64,000 nucleotides of DNA from contig NZ_CP077092.1 of NCBI RefSeq assembly GCF_014268585.2, positions 1,240,001-1,304,000 on the forward strand, written 5' to 3'. Below are positions 9,147 through 18,001 of the stretch, piece after piece. This DNA is from Pseudomonas iranensis (lineage in GTDB: Bacteria > Pseudomonadota > Gammaproteobacteria > Pseudomonadales > Pseudomonadaceae). The position numbers were made by a program, and so were the translations under genes. Numbering within the stretch: the first letter of the stretch is position 1; each line of letters starts with the position of its first letter. A model generated the notes under the pieces. The model saw only the letters and a list, made by a program, of their open reading frames with translations. It had not been told where the DNA came from and ran no database searches.

Positions 9147-9647
9147 GTGAAAATAAACTGGGCCGAGAAACTGCGGCGTAACGTGCATCAACTGGCCGAG
9201 TCCCTGGGCAACCTGTTTGTCGAAACCTTCCACTATCTGGCGCTGTTCGCCATCGGTGCGGTGACGGCGTGGGCGGCGGTGATGGAGTTTCTCGGCATGC
9301 TCGAAGTCGGGCACATCAAGATTGATGACATTCTGTTGCTGTTCATCTATCTGGAATTGGGCGCGATGGTCGGGATTTATTTCAAGACCAACCACATGCC
9401 GGTGCGCTTCCTGATCTACGTGGCGATCACTGCACTGACGCGCCTGCTGATCTCCAACGTCTCGCACCACAACCCGCCGGACATGGGCATCATCTACCTG
9501 TGCGGCGGCATTCTGCTGCTGGCGTTTGCGATCCTGGTGGTGCGTTACGCTTCGTCGCAGTTCCCTTCGGTGAAGATCGAGAACCCGCAGCGCAAGATCG
9601 GCACGGGTTCCAGCGAACATCCTGAAGTGGAGAAGGGCGAACTCTAA
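9147..9647 (+). CDS. psiE: PsiE-family phosphate-starvation-inducible membrane protein
   Basis: Encodes 166 residues from the GTG at 9147, preceded by AAGGA at 9135-9139; an upstream in-frame start at 9045 gives an unlikely basic extension. Four hydrophobic segments are visible (for example FVETFHYLALFAIGAVTAW, DILLLFIYLELGAMVGIY, PVRFLIYVAITALTRLLI and IIYLCGGILLLAFAILVV), matching the four-helix PsiE inner-membrane family. The molecular function of PsiE is unknown; in enteric bacteria it is induced by phosphate starvation. The stop overlaps the convergent DUF3509 gene by 4 bp. No Pho box was identified. Confidence 0.88.
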   Translation: MKINWAEKLRRNVHQLAESLGNLFVETFHYLALFAIGAVTAWAAVMEFLGMLEVGHIKIDDILLLFIYLELGAMVGIYFKTNHMPVRFLIYVAITALTRLLISNVSHHNPPDMGIIYLCGGILLLAFAILVVRYASSQFPSVKIENPQRKIGTGSSEHPEVEKGEL

Positions 9648-9961
9648 AGGCCCGCCGCCTGGCCGGGCTGGCCTTTGACCCGTGGCGGTGGCGGGGTGAG
9701 CCCGGCGCCGCTGGTCATGGCTTCGAGAATCGACATGGCGCTGTGGCCCTGTTCGATGGCGATGCCGAACTGGATGCTTTGTACCAGCCGTTTCAAACGC
9801 TCGGGATCGTTGCGCTGTTCGGCACTGATCATGCGCTTGGCCACGATGCGGCCGGCGTTGGACAGGGTCAGCATGATGCTGCCGTCCAGGCCCTGAATGC
9901 TCAGATTGATCTGATAGTCCGGCGCGAAGGCATCGGTAATGATTTGAAATGGGTTGTCCAT
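9644..9961 (-). CDS. DUF3509 family protein
   Basis: Encodes 105 residues. The core (about residues 1-70), with MDNPFQIITDAFAPDYQINL, SIMLTLSNAGRIVAKRMIS and RLVQSIQFGIAIEQG, matches the small Pseudomonas-restricted DUF3509 family as I recall it. The tail is Pro- and Gly-rich. No signal peptide or membrane segment is seen and the function is unknown. Its 3' end overlaps the convergent psiE stop by 4 bp, so the two transcripts must interpenetrate or share termination signals. Confidence 0.8.
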   Translation of the reverse strand: MDNPFQIITDAFAPDYQINLSIQGLDGSIMLTLSNAGRIVAKRMISAEQRNDPERLKRLVQSIQFGIAIEQGHSAMSILEAMTSGAGLTPPPPRVKGQPGQAAGL

Positions 9962-10132
9962 GATGCGTCACCGCCTGATTGAACGTGCAGTTGTTGACCG
10001 GCCATGATCTGATTTGGTTCGCAACACCAGACCACTGGCATCTCGTTCGCTGAGGTTTGCAATGTCCGTTTGCCTCAAGGGTGATATAGCAAGGGGCATG
10101 CCGGAAAAATTGTCGAACAATAAACACGGCAA

Positions 10133-10166
10133 AAAAAACGGCGAGCCTCGGGGCTCGCCGTTTTTT
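10133..10166 (-). terminator. Rho-independent terminator of sdaA (bidirectional form)
   Basis: A perfect stem ACGGCGAGCC / GGCTCGCCGT with a 4-base loop has T/A runs on both sides. On the minus strand it follows sdaA and is trailed by eight T residues, so it should end the sdaA transcript. Confidence 0.92.
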
Positions 10167-10224
10167 GTGGCGCGTTTTCAGGGCAGGAATGAGCCGATGA
10201 TCGCTGACAGTGCAGTCAGGCCGA

Positions 10225-11601
10225 TCAGCACTCCACCCAGTTCACCGCCAGCCCGCCCCGCGAGGTTTCCTTGTATTTGTCGTGCATGTCGGCGCCGGTG
10301 TCGCGCATGGTGCGGATCACCCGGTCGAGGGAAATGAAGTGATTGCCGTCGCCGCGCAAGGCCATTTGCGTGGCGTTGATCGCCTTCACCGCCGCGATGG
10401 CATTGCGCTCGATGCACGGCACTTGCACCAGACCACCGACCGGATCGCAGGTCAGGCCGAGGTTGTGTTCCAGGCCGATTTCGGCAGCGTTCTCCAGTTG
10501 CTCCGGTGTCGCACCAAGGACGTCGGCCAGGCCGGCGGCGGCCATGGCGCAAGCCGAACCGACTTCGCCCTGACAGCCGACCTCGGCACCGGAGATGGAG
10601 GCGTTTTTCTTGCACAAAATCCCGACAGCGGCTGCGCCGAGAAAGAACGCGACGACATCATCGTCAGACGCATCCGGATTGAATTTCATGTAGTAGTGCA
10701 GAACCGCCGGAATGATCCCGGCGGCACCATTGGTCGGCGCGGTGACCATACGCCCGCCGGCCGCGTTTTCTTCGTTGACGGCGAGGGCGAACAGGTTGAC
10801 CCATTCCATCGCCGACAGGGTCGAGCTGATCACATTCGGTTTGCCGATTTCCAACAGGCTGCGATGCAGTTTTGCCGCGCGCCGCGGTACTTTCAGACCG
10901 CCGGGCAGGATGCCTTCGTGGCGCAAACCTTGTTCGACGCACTCGCGCATCACTGACCAGATGTGCAACAGGCCCTGACGGATTTCGGCATCGCTGCGCC
11001 ACGCGCGCTCGTTGGCCATCATCAGTTCGGACACGCGCAGCTTGTGTTGTTTGCACAGGGCGAGCAGTTCGGCGGCGCTGGAAAAATCGTAGGGCAACAC
11101 CACGTCGCTGGTTGGCGCCACGCCAGATTCGGCTTCAGCCGCTTCGACGATGAAGCCGCCGCCCACCGAGTAATAGGTTTGCGCGCACAGCTCGGCGCTT
11201 TCGCCAAATGCGCTCAGCGACATGGCGTTGGGGTGGTAGGGCAGGCTCTCGTCGAGCAGCAGCAGATCGTGCTGCCAATCGAAAGCAATTGAACGTTGAC
11301 CGGCGAGGGACAGTTGCCCGGTTTCGCGCAGTTGCTGGATGCGTGGATCGATGGTCGAAGGATCGATGCTGTCCGGCCACTCGCCCATCAGGCCCATGAC
11401 CGTTGCGCGGTCAGTGGCGTGGCCAACGCCGGTGGCCGAGAGCGAACCGTACAGGCGGATCTGCACACGTCGCACATCATTGAGCAGATGCTGATCGACC
11501 AGAGCCTGGGCAAAGGTCGCCGCTGCACGCATCGGACCGACGGTATGGGAACTGGACGGGCCGATGCCCACTTTGAATAGATCGAAAACACTGATAGCCA
11601 T
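10225..11601 (-). CDS. sdaA: L-serine ammonia-lyase (L-serine dehydratase), iron-sulfur type
   Basis: Encodes 458 residues. It deaminates L-serine to pyruvate using an oxygen-sensitive [4Fe-4S] cluster. The beta domain begins with [20 protein letters not shown], including the SSSH motif. The alpha domain holds the cluster cysteines in [14 protein letters not shown] and LTCDPVGG...VPCIERN. The chain ends in WVEC: in this family the C-terminal cysteine reaches into the active site and caps the cluster iron. A LysR gene is divergent 135 bp upstream and is the likely regulator. A strong terminator follows. Confidence 0.96.
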   Translation of the reverse strand: MAISVFDLFKVGIGPSSSHTVGPMRAAATFAQALVDQHLLNDVRRVQIRLYGSLSATGVGHATDRATVMGLMGEWPDSIDPSTIDPRIQQLRETGQLSLAGQRSIAFDWQHDLLLLDESLPYHPNAMSLSAFGESAELCAQTYYSVGGGFIVEAAEAESGVAPTSDVVLPYDFSSAAELLALCKQHKLRVSELMMANERAWRSDAEIRQGLLHIWSVMRECVEQGLRHEGILPGGLKVPRRAAKLHRSLLEIGKPNVISSTLSAMEWVNLFALAVNEENAAGGRMVTAPTNGAAGIIPAVLHYYMKFNPDASDDDVVAFFLGAAAVGILCKKNASISGAEVGCQGEVGSACAMAAAGLADVLGATPEQLENAAEIGLEHNLGLTCDPVGGLVQVPCIERNAIAAVKAINATQMALRGDGNHFISLDRVIRTMRDTGADMHDKYKETSRGGLAVNWVEC

Positions 11602-11736
11602 GCTAAACCCTTACAAGCAGTGGAGTAGGAATCGCTGCCATTTTTTGTCGGACAAGCGCAATGTCGGCGATACTGCCTGCCACGGTTCGAGGTGACCAAC
11701 GAAACCTCCTAAGACAGCCTTTAGCAGGACTAAACA

Positions 11737-12684
11737 ATGAGTCGTCAATTGCATGCCCAGACCTATGTCTGGCTGCAGGTGTTTGCCTGTGCCGCGCGGC
11801 ACCTGTCGTTCACCCGTTGTGCCGAAGAACTGCACATCACCCCGGGCGCGGTCAGCCAGCAGATTCGCCAATTGGAAGAGCGCCTGGGCTTTCGCCTGTT
11901 TCATCGGCGCGCGCGTGGCGTTGAGTTGAGTGCACAGGGGCAGCGGCTGGCGATTACCGTCAATGAAGCGTACGGCAGCATCGATGCGGAATTGCGCCGG
12001 CTGGACGCCGGGATGATCAGCGGGACGTTGCGGTTGCGTTCGATCCCGTCGTTTCTTGGCAAGTGGCTGACCCCACGCCTGCCGCGTCTGCAGCAACGCT
12101 TTCCGGATATCCAGTTGCGCCTGGTGGCCGAGGACAGCAGCGTGCCATTGCATGAGGGTGATTTCGATCTGGCCATCGACCTTAACGACGGCAGCTATCC
12201 CGGATTGTTATCCACAGCCTTGCTCGACGAGCAGATATTTCCGGTGTGCGCGCCGAGCCTGCTGCGTGGGCGCCCGCCGTTGCACGGGCCGGCGGATCTG
12301 GTGCATTTCCCGTTGCTGCACGACATCACCGCCTGGCGTGGCAGTTACGAGTATGCGGAATGGGAGTTCTATTTGAATGCGATCGGCTTCGAAGGCGCCG
12401 ATGTGCGACGCGGCCACACGTTCAACCGCAATCACCTGACCATCGAAGCGGCGATTGCCGGCATGGGTGTGGCGATTGCCCGGCGCACGTTGCTTAACGA
12501 TGAGCTGGAGCGCGGCACGTTGATCGTGCCGTTCGGCTTGTCAGTGCCCAACCATAAACGCTATGTGCTGCTGTATGCGCCGGGGGCGTTGAGCCATCCG
12601 GGCGTGCGTGCTGTGCATGATTGGCTGGTGGAGGAGGCGGGGATTTTTCGCAGTTTGCACCCGCTGAACGAGCAGCAGATGTGA
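11737..12684 (+). CDS. LysR-family transcriptional regulator (DsdC/GcvA-like), divergent from sdaA
   Basis: Encodes 315 residues. The N-terminal helix-turn-helix includes SFTRCAEELHITPGAVSQQI and RQLEERLGFRLFHR. The C-terminal substrate-binding domain has features of the DsdC/GcvA branch, such as DFDLAIDLNDG, PVCAPSLL and FPLLHD. Divergence from sdaA suggests control of serine deamination, a common LysR arrangement; this is inference from position. About 200 bp after the stop contains no gene apart from the start region of the next one. Confidence 0.88.
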   Translation: MSRQLHAQTYVWLQVFACAARHLSFTRCAEELHITPGAVSQQIRQLEERLGFRLFHRRARGVELSAQGQRLAITVNEAYGSIDAELRRLDAGMISGTLRLRSIPSFLGKWLTPRLPRLQQRFPDIQLRLVAEDSSVPLHEGDFDLAIDLNDGSYPGLLSTALLDEQIFPVCAPSLLRGRPPLHGPADLVHFPLLHDITAWRGSYEYAEWEFYLNAIGFEGADVRRGHTFNRNHLTIEAAIAGMGVAIARRTLLNDELERGTLIVPFGLSVPNHKRYVLLYAPGALSHPGVRAVHDWLVEEAGIFRSLHPLNEQQM

Positions 12685-12884
12685 GTAGATTTTTCTGCGG
12701 AGCGGGTCGACCCAACTCCCGACATTAACAGCGCCTCGCTCGGTTGTCCGGCTTTTTTTGCGAATGAATATTTTTCTTTTTTCAGGGGTTGAAATGTTCG
12801 CCGCTCGGGCCGATTGTTGTAACCAGGAGGTCAGGAAATTCACTTCAAGGCCTCCAGCGAGCTAGCTGAAATAAGGGATGAACT

Positions 12885-13292
12885 ATGCAAATCCAAGTCA
12901 ACAGCGATAACCATATTCAAAGCAGTAAGCGACTGGAGGAGTGGGTACGTACAACTATTGAGAGCACGCTCGACCGTTATGAAGAAGACCTGACCCGTGT
13001 CGAAGTCCACCTGAGCGACGAGAACGGCGAGAAACCAGGTCCCCATGACTTGCGCTGCCAACTGGAAGCGCGGCCAAAAGGCCACCAACCGATTTCCGTG
13101 ACCCACAAAGCCGATTCGCTGGAACAGGCGATCGACGGTGCCGCCGAGAAACTCGAGCACAAACTGGATCATCTGTTCGGCAAACTGCGAGGTAAACCAC
13201 GCGCCGCTGTAGTGCCATTTACCGGCAAGGCCAACGACAAGCTGTTGGCGGAAGAATTTGACGAGAATGAACAGGCAGCGATCAACAGTTGA
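12885..13292 (+). CDS. HPF/RaiA-family ribosome-associated protein
   Basis: Encodes 135 residues. The N-terminal 100 residues show the beta-alpha-beta-beta-beta-alpha pattern of ribosome hibernation factors: MQIQVNSDNHIQSSKRLEEW, YEEDLTRVEVHLSDENG, then SVTHKADSLEQAIDGAAEKL. A charged tail follows. Family members bind the 30S subunit in the tRNA/mRNA channel in stationary phase. It is not the rpoN-linked hpf paralogue, since no rpoN neighbours are present. A clear terminator follows. Confidence 0.88.
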   Translation: MQIQVNSDNHIQSSKRLEEWVRTTIESTLDRYEEDLTRVEVHLSDENGEKPGPHDLRCQLEARPKGHQPISVTHKADSLEQAIDGAAEKLEHKLDHLFGKLRGKPRAAVVPFTGKANDKLLAEEFDENEQAAINS

Positions 13293-13320
13293 TGCGCTGA
13301 TTTCACAAGTGACTAAGGAG

Positions 13321-13352
13321 AACGGGCCTGCTGATGCAGGCCCGTTTTTTTG
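13321..13352 (+). terminator. Rho-independent terminator after the HPF/RaiA gene
   Basis: Stem ACGGGCCTGC / GCAGGCCCGT with loop TGAT is followed by seven T residues, 28 bp after the stop codon. Confidence 0.93.
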
Positions 13353-13390
13353 TTTGTGGTGTTGGTGATTGCTCGCAGGGTTTAAGACCG

Positions 13391-13649
13391 TAGCCCCTCA
13401 CCCCATCCCTCTCCCGAGGGAGAGGGAGTCGATCCGGTTGTTTTCGAGTCCAGCGTTCGGCTCGATATTGCAGGCGAGCGTAAATCGTAAATACACCTCG
13501 GTCAGTCCCTCACCCTCTGGGAGAGGGGGCCGATTCCGGTTGTTTTCAAGTCCAGCGTTCGGCTCGATATTGCAGGCGAGCGTAAATCGTAAATACACCT
13601 CGGTCAGTCCCCTCTCCCTCTGGGAGAGGGTTAGGGTGAGGGGCTTTTG
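13391..13649. repeat. Dispersed CCCTCTCCC-flanked repeat, internally duplicated copy
   Basis: The element begins AGCCCCTCACCCCATCCCTC and ends in the inverse GAGAGGGTTAGGGTGAGGGG. Inside, a 74-bp unit (13435-13508) recurs at 13537-13610 with a single visible difference (a G/A change in TTTCGAGTCC), giving a 102-bp period separated by another inverted GGGAGAGGG block. Related elements lie at 24117-24289, 47100-47257 and, split by the IS, at 60271-60321 plus 61581-61678. It fills most of the 375-bp gap between the HPF gene and fecA. Confidence 0.85.
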
Positions 13650-13667
13650 ATCTTCAATGGGTTGCGG

Positions 13668-16001
13668 TCAGAACGCCACCGACGTCTGCACATAAACCGT
13701 CCGCGGCTCCCCCACGTACTTGCCCTTGTTGTTGTCATCGAACGAGCGTGTGAAGTACTGCGTGTTGAAGATGTTCTTCACCCCCACCGCCACATTCAAA
13801 TCCGACAGTTGCGGTCCGAAGTCATACCCGGCGCGGCTGCTGAACAGCATGTAGCCGGGGATCTTGCCAGTGCTGCCATCGGCGCTTTCCTTCGAAGTGT
13901 TGGCGTTGTCGGCGAACTGGTCGCTCTGGAAGCTGCTGTCCAGATTCAGCTTCCATGGCCCTTCGGTATAACCGACGCCAATCGTGCCTTTGTGTTTGGA
14001 GGAAAATGGCACGCGATTGCCTTTGTTCGGCCCGTCTTCGCGAATGGTCGCATCGACATAGGCATAACTGGCGTACACATCGAAACCGGCCAGCGCCGGG
14101 CTCAAGTCGTCGAGCGCGTAATTGACGCTGGTCTCGATGCCCTGATGGCGGGTTTCGCCGCGAGCGATCACCGAGTCGTTGGTCTGGTTGCTTTCGTACT
14201 GGTTGTCGAAGTTGATCAGGAACGCGCCGATTTCCGCGCGCAGGGCACCGTTGTCATAGCGCGTGCCGAGTTCCCAGGTGCGGGCCTTTTCCGGTTTCAC
14301 TTCGCCGCTGCTCACGCGGTTGGGCATCTGGCTGTATTGCACGCTGCCGAACGAGCCTTCGGTGTTGGCATACAGGTTCCAGCTGTCGGTGAGGTGATAA
14401 AGCACGTTCAGCGCCGGCAGCGCGGTGTTGTAGTCGCCCTTGTATTTGACGTTGGTCAGGTTGTTGTTCTGTTGCGACTCGATCATCTCGTAGCGCATAC
14501 CCGGGGTGATGGTCCATTTGCCGATGTCGATGCGGTCATCGACGAAGAATGCGTTGGCCTCGGTACCACCGCGAGTGTCGCGGTCGTTGCGGCTGCTGGT
14601 GGTCGGGTATTCGTTGGCGCTGATCGGCGTGCGATAACGCAGTTCGTGGCCGGCCTCGTTGATGTAGCGATAGCCGACGCCGACTTCGTGGCTGCTCGGA
14701 CCGAGGTCGAAGCCTTGGGCGAAACGGGTTTCCAGGCCACGTACCCAGTACTCGCGCGGCGACAGCGAAAGGAATGTGCCCTGATCCAGATAACCGCTGC
14801 GCAGGGTTTTGGTGAAGAAGGTGTTGGCGGTGAATTCGCGGCGATCTTCCTGATAGCGATAGCCGAAGTTGAACATCGTGCGGCGCCCCCAGAACTGATC
14901 TTTCGGCCGCGTCGATTGATACGGATCGGCATCGTAATCGGCGACGTTGAGACCGCCGGGCATGTCGGCCTTGCCTTCGTAATACTGGGCCATGGCGTTG
15001 AAGCTGTTGGCCTCGTCGAGCTGATATTTGCCCTTGAGGATCAGGTCGTCGATCTCGGTATCGCTGTGTTCGCGCCAGTCACCGCCACGGGTGCCGGAGT
15101 ACAACAGCGCACCACCAAGGCCGTTGGCGTTGGTGCCGCCGGCCAGCAGATTGGCGCTGGTCTTGAAACCGTCGTGGCTCGACGATGGGCTGGTTTCGGT
15201 CTGGAAACCACCCTTGACCGTTGGCTCGTCCGGAATCGCCCGGGTCACGAAGTTGACCACGCCGCCGACGTTCTGCGGGCCGTAACGTACCGCACCGCCG
15301 CCACGCACCACGTCCACCGCATCCATGTTGCCCATGCTGATCGGCGCGAACGACAACTGCGGCTGACCATACGGCGCGAACGGTACCGGGATGCCGTCCA
15401 TCAATACTGTCGAGCGCGCGGCCAGGCGTGGATTCAAACCACGAATGCCGAAGTTCAGTGCCATGTCGTGGCTGCCGGTGCCGTTGTTCTCCGGCGCATT
15501 CACACCGGGGATGCGGTTGAGCACATCGCGGGCCTGGGTCGCGCCCTGGCGTTCGAATTCTTCGCGGCGGATCACATCACGCGCCCCGGGGTGTTCGAAG
15601 ACATTGATCTGCGCCGCATCGCCGAGCCAGTCGCCGACTACGGTCGAGGTGCCCAGCTCCAGCGCCGCGTCAGCCAGCGGTTGCAGGCTGAAGGCATTGT
15701 CGCCTTCGGCGCGGGCTTGCAGGCCGGTGCCTTCGAGCAGGGCATCGAGGCCTTGTTGCGTCGTGTAATTGCCCTCCAGACCACGGCTCTGCACACCGCT
15801 GGTGACTTGCGAGCCAAAGGAAATCAGCACGCCGGCTTCACGGCCAAACTGGTTCAGCGCGGTTTCCAGCGACGCCGGGGCGATGTGATAAACCTTGGTC
15901 TCGGCGCCCAGCGCAGCGGGCAGGGCGGTGAAACTCAGGCTGGCGCCGAGCAGAAGATTGCGCAGGCTGCGGGCCAGTGGCGTAAGACGGGTGGGCTGCA
16001 T
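13668..16001 (-). CDS. fecA: TonB-dependent ferric dicitrate receptor FecA
   Basis: Encodes 777 residues with a signal peptide (cleavage near ALG-AETKV). The N-terminal signalling (STN) domain at about residues 35-115 (HIAPASLETALNQFGREAGV) contacts the FecR sensor. The TonB box region (STVVGDWLGDA) precedes the plug, which contains GARDVIRREEFERQGAT and NRIPGVNAPENNGTGSHDMA. A 22-strand barrel ends with aromatic SVAF. The match to E. coli FecA as I recall it is close through plug and barrel (DGIPVPFAPYGQPQLS, RGGGAVRYGPQNVGGVVNF). It should import ferric citrate. It lies 88 bp after fecR. Confidence 0.95.
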   Translation of the reverse strand: MQPTRLTPLARSLRNLLLGASLSFTALPAALGAETKVYHIAPASLETALNQFGREAGVLISFGSQVTSGVQSRGLEGNYTTQQGLDALLEGTGLQARAEGDNAFSLQPLADAALELGTSTVVGDWLGDAAQINVFEHPGARDVIRREEFERQGATQARDVLNRIPGVNAPENNGTGSHDMALNFGIRGLNPRLAARSTVLMDGIPVPFAPYGQPQLSFAPISMGNMDAVDVVRGGGAVRYGPQNVGGVVNFVTRAIPDEPTVKGGFQTETSPSSSHDGFKTSANLLAGGTNANGLGGALLYSGTRGGDWREHSDTEIDDLILKGKYQLDEANSFNAMAQYYEGKADMPGGLNVADYDADPYQSTRPKDQFWGRRTMFNFGYRYQEDRREFTANTFFTKTLRSGYLDQGTFLSLSPREYWVRGLETRFAQGFDLGPSSHEVGVGYRYINEAGHELRYRTPISANEYPTTSSRNDRDTRGGTEANAFFVDDRIDIGKWTITPGMRYEMIESQQNNNLTNVKYKGDYNTALPALNVLYHLTDSWNLYANTEGSFGSVQYSQMPNRVSSGEVKPEKARTWELGTRYDNGALRAEIGAFLINFDNQYESNQTNDSVIARGETRHQGIETSVNYALDDLSPALAGFDVYASYAYVDATIREDGPNKGNRVPFSSKHKGTIGVGYTEGPWKLNLDSSFQSDQFADNANTSKESADGSTGKIPGYMLFSSRAGYDFGPQLSDLNVAVGVKNIFNTQYFTRSFDDNNKGKYVGEPRTVYVQTSVAF

Positions 16002-16089
16002 GTGGATGATCCTGAGAAGGTGGAATCAAGGGGGCTTTCCTTCTCTGTCACGCCAGATCTGAAAAACGGCTCATGGTTTTGGCGTTTTT

Positions 16090-17022
16090 TTACACCCGTG
16101 CTTCGACGCTCACCCAATAACGGGTAAAGCGCTTCACTCTGACCGGCAGACTGATCTGCAACAGGTCGAGAATCCGCTCGCTGTCATCCAGTGGATACGT
16201 CCCGGAAATCAGCAAATCGGCAACCTGGCTGTCGCACCGCAGCTGCCCGCGCCGGTAGCGGCCAAGCTCCTCGAGGAAGTCGCCGAGGCGCATATGGGCG
16301 GCGACCAGCATGCCGTCAGTCCACGCACCGCTGTTGGCGTCCAGGGGTTTGGGTTCGCTGACGGAGCTGGCAGTGAAACTCAACTGCCGCGCGACCGGCA
16401 GCAGCAGGGGCGCGCGCTGGCTGGCGATGAGTTCGACTCGTCCTTCGAACAGGGCGATCTGTGTGCGATCAACAAACTGCCGCACATTGAAGCGCGCACC
16501 TTGGCTTTTCAGCACGCCGTGTGCCGTGCGGATCTCGAACGGATTTGCGGCGCTCAACAGCATTTCGCCCTCGAGCAGACGAATCAACCGCTGCGCACCA
16601 TCAACATCGACCGAGCTGGCGGTATTGAGCTGCAACGAATCGGCATCGCCCAAGCCGATCTTGCGCCGCTGGCCGACCGGTGTGCGGTAATCGGCGAGCA
16701 GCGACGGCAACGGCGTGTGCTCGCGCATGCCCCAGGTCGCCGCTGAGCCGGCACCGAGAATCAGCAACATTTTCAGCGCCTGACGGCGGCTGCCGGACTT
16801 CGGTCCGTTCAACGCCGCGTGGGCCAACGGCGACGAAACGCCGCGCAAATGCTGATTGACTCGTTGCATGTGTTCCCACGCCCGGCGGTGTTCGCTGTGT
16901 GCATCCAGCCATTGTTGCCAGGCCTGTTGCTGGCGCGGGGTCAGCGTGCCCTGCTGCATTTCCAGCAGCCAGTGCACCGCCTGTTCGGCGACCTGCGCGG
17001 AGAAGTCCGGGGTGCGATTCAT
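16090..17022 (-). CDS. fecR: FecR-type anti-sigma/sigma regulator
   Basis: Encodes 310 residues. The N-terminal cytoplasmic DUF4880-like domain (AVHWLLEMQQGTLTPRQQQAWQQWL, trimmed motif AVHWLLEMQQG) is followed by a single hydrophobic segment near residues 85-100 (KMLLILGAGSAATWG) and a periplasmic FecR domain with RKIGLGDADSLQLNTAS and GRVELIAS. It relays occupancy of FecA to the sigma factor FecI. The start overlaps the fecI stop by 4 bp, indicating translational coupling. Confidence 0.93.
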   Translation of the reverse strand: MNRTPDFSAQVAEQAVHWLLEMQQGTLTPRQQQAWQQWLDAHSEHRRAWEHMQRVNQHLRGVSSPLAHAALNGPKSGSRRQALKMLLILGAGSAATWGMREHTPLPSLLADYRTPVGQRRKIGLGDADSLQLNTASSVDVDGAQRLIRLLEGEMLLSAANPFEIRTAHGVLKSQGARFNVRQFVDRTQIALFEGRVELIASQRAPLLLPVARQLSFTASSVSEPKPLDANSGAWTDGMLVAAHMRLGDFLEELGRYRRGQLRCDSQVADLLISGTYPLDDSERILDLLQISLPVRVKRFTRYWVSVEARV

Positions 17023-17549
17023 AAAGCGAAATAGCAGCGCATGGCCGCTTTGTTCAAATGGCGTTTGACCGTGGCCACCGAAATATCCAGTTCTGCGGCG
17101 ATCTGTGGATAAGTCAGACCATCGACCTGAGCGAGCAGGAAAGCGCGTTTGATCTGGCGCGGCAAGCCGTCGAGCAGTTCATCGAGTTCGACCAGTGTCT
17201 GCAGGATGATCGCTTTGTGCTCTTCCGACGGCGCGACCATCTCAGGCATCTGCGCCAGTGTCTCGAGGTAGGCGCGTTCCACATCCTGGCGCCGGTAATG
17301 GTTGAACAGCACGCGCTTTGCCAAAGTGGTGAGAAAGGCGCGCGGTTCGATGATCAGCGGTGGCTCGCGGGCGGTCAGCACTTTTATGAACGTGTCCTGA
17401 GCCAGATCCGCCGCGCTGTCGGGGCAGCCGAGCTTGCGCCGCAACCAGCCAGTGAGCCAGCTGTGATGAGCATGGTAGAGCGATTCGACGGGATGGGCGG
17501 GCGGCAACGAAATGACTCCGGACGCAAAACTTGCGTAGAGAACGTGCAT
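17019..17549 (-). CDS. fecI: ECF sigma factor FecI
   Basis: Encodes 176 residues from the ATG at 17549; in-frame starts reach 17600, but the shorter form fits the family. Region 2 contains AADLAQDTFIKVL and FLTTLAKRVLFNHYRR; region 4 contains GLTYPQIAAELDISVATVKRHL. It should direct RNA polymerase to the fecA promoter when ferric citrate is sensed. The control region upstream has a Fur-box-like site shared with the divergent operon. No strong ribosome-binding site precedes the chosen start, so the exact N-terminus is uncertain. Confidence 0.92.
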   Translation of the reverse strand: MHVLYASFASGVISLPPAHPVESLYHAHHSWLTGWLRRKLGCPDSAADLAQDTFIKVLTAREPPLIIEPRAFLTTLAKRVLFNHYRRQDVERAYLETLAQMPEMVAPSEEHKAIILQTLVELDELLDGLPRQIKRAFLLAQVDGLTYPQIAAELDISVATVKRHLNKAAMRCYFAL

Positions 17550-17618
17550 TAGAGAACAAGAACGGTTCGCATTGTAGAGGCTGGCGACAGTGTCCGGCAA
17601 TCAGATGCTTTTGCGTAT

Positions 17619-17637
17619 GAGAATATTTATCATTAAT
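17619..17637. promoter_or_regulatory. Fur-box-like site shared by fecI and the divergent iron operon
   Basis: GAGAATATTTATCATTAAT matches the 19-bp Fur consensus at 13 positions, including the ATCATTA half. It lies 70 bp upstream of fecI and 59 bp upstream of the DUF3649 gene, so one site could repress both directions under iron-replete conditions. Confidence 0.65.
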
Positions 17638-17695
17638 ATTGCTCGCCTGTAGATTCGGCTTGTCGGCCGAACGTTTTTCGTTTCAGGGTCGAAAC

Positions 17696-18001
17696 ATGAA
17701 AGGCAAACTCGCCACCCTTCCCATGTCCTATCGTCTGGCCGTCACTTCGCGAGTGCTGGCGGCGATTTTCGGCGGCTATCTGGTGGCGGCGCTGGCCAGT
17801 GTCACCCTGACGTTGTGGCTGCCGCTGAACCGCGCCGAAGCGGTGGTCACTGGCATGACCGTGTCCTTTCTGGTCTATCTGGTCGCAGTGCTCTGGTGCT
17901 TTGCCTGCCGCAGCGCGTGGTCGGCGTGGGTCGGCCTGTTGGTGCCGAGCGTGATTCTCGCCACCGTTTCCGGTGCCGCGCGCGGTCTGGGGCTGGCATG
18001 A
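17696..18001 (+). CDS. DUF3649 small membrane protein of iron loci
   Basis: Encodes 101 residues from the ATG at 17696. Three hydrophobic segments are visible: VLAAIFGGYLVAALASVTLT, TGMTVSFLVYLVAVLWCFAC and AWVGLLVPSVILATVSGAA. This matches the DUF3649 family, annotated as an iron-transport-associated membrane protein and usually found with PepSY and DUF3325 genes near TonB receptors. Its stop overlaps the next start (ATGA), so it is coupled to the PepSY protein. Function is unknown. Confidence 0.82.
   Translation: MKGKLATLPMSYRLAVTSRVLAAIFGGYLVAALASVTLTLWLPLNRAEAVVTGMTVSFLVYLVAVLWCFACRSAWSAWVGLLVPSVILATVSGAARGLGLA

Noticed and set aside
10178..10231. 17-codon hydrophobic frame (GTG start) overlapping the sdaA stop, text [16 protein letters not shown]
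   Set aside because: Looks like a membrane peptide, but it is very short, lacks a separate ribosome-binding site and can arise by chance; conservation would be needed to accept it.
12685..12884. Possible terminator or leader RNA between the LysR and HPF/RaiA genes
   Set aside because: T runs are present, but no stem of convincing length precedes them.
13435..13610. Possible CRISPR-like array (two 74-bp units at a 102-bp period)
   Set aside because: Only two units, repeats longer than the spacer, inverted CCCTCTCCC ends and no cas genes; it is a duplicated dispersed repeat.
13647..16127. Plus-strand open frame (826 codons) opposite fecA
   Set aside because: Antisense shadow of a clear FecA receptor; no recognisable domain or ribosome-binding site.
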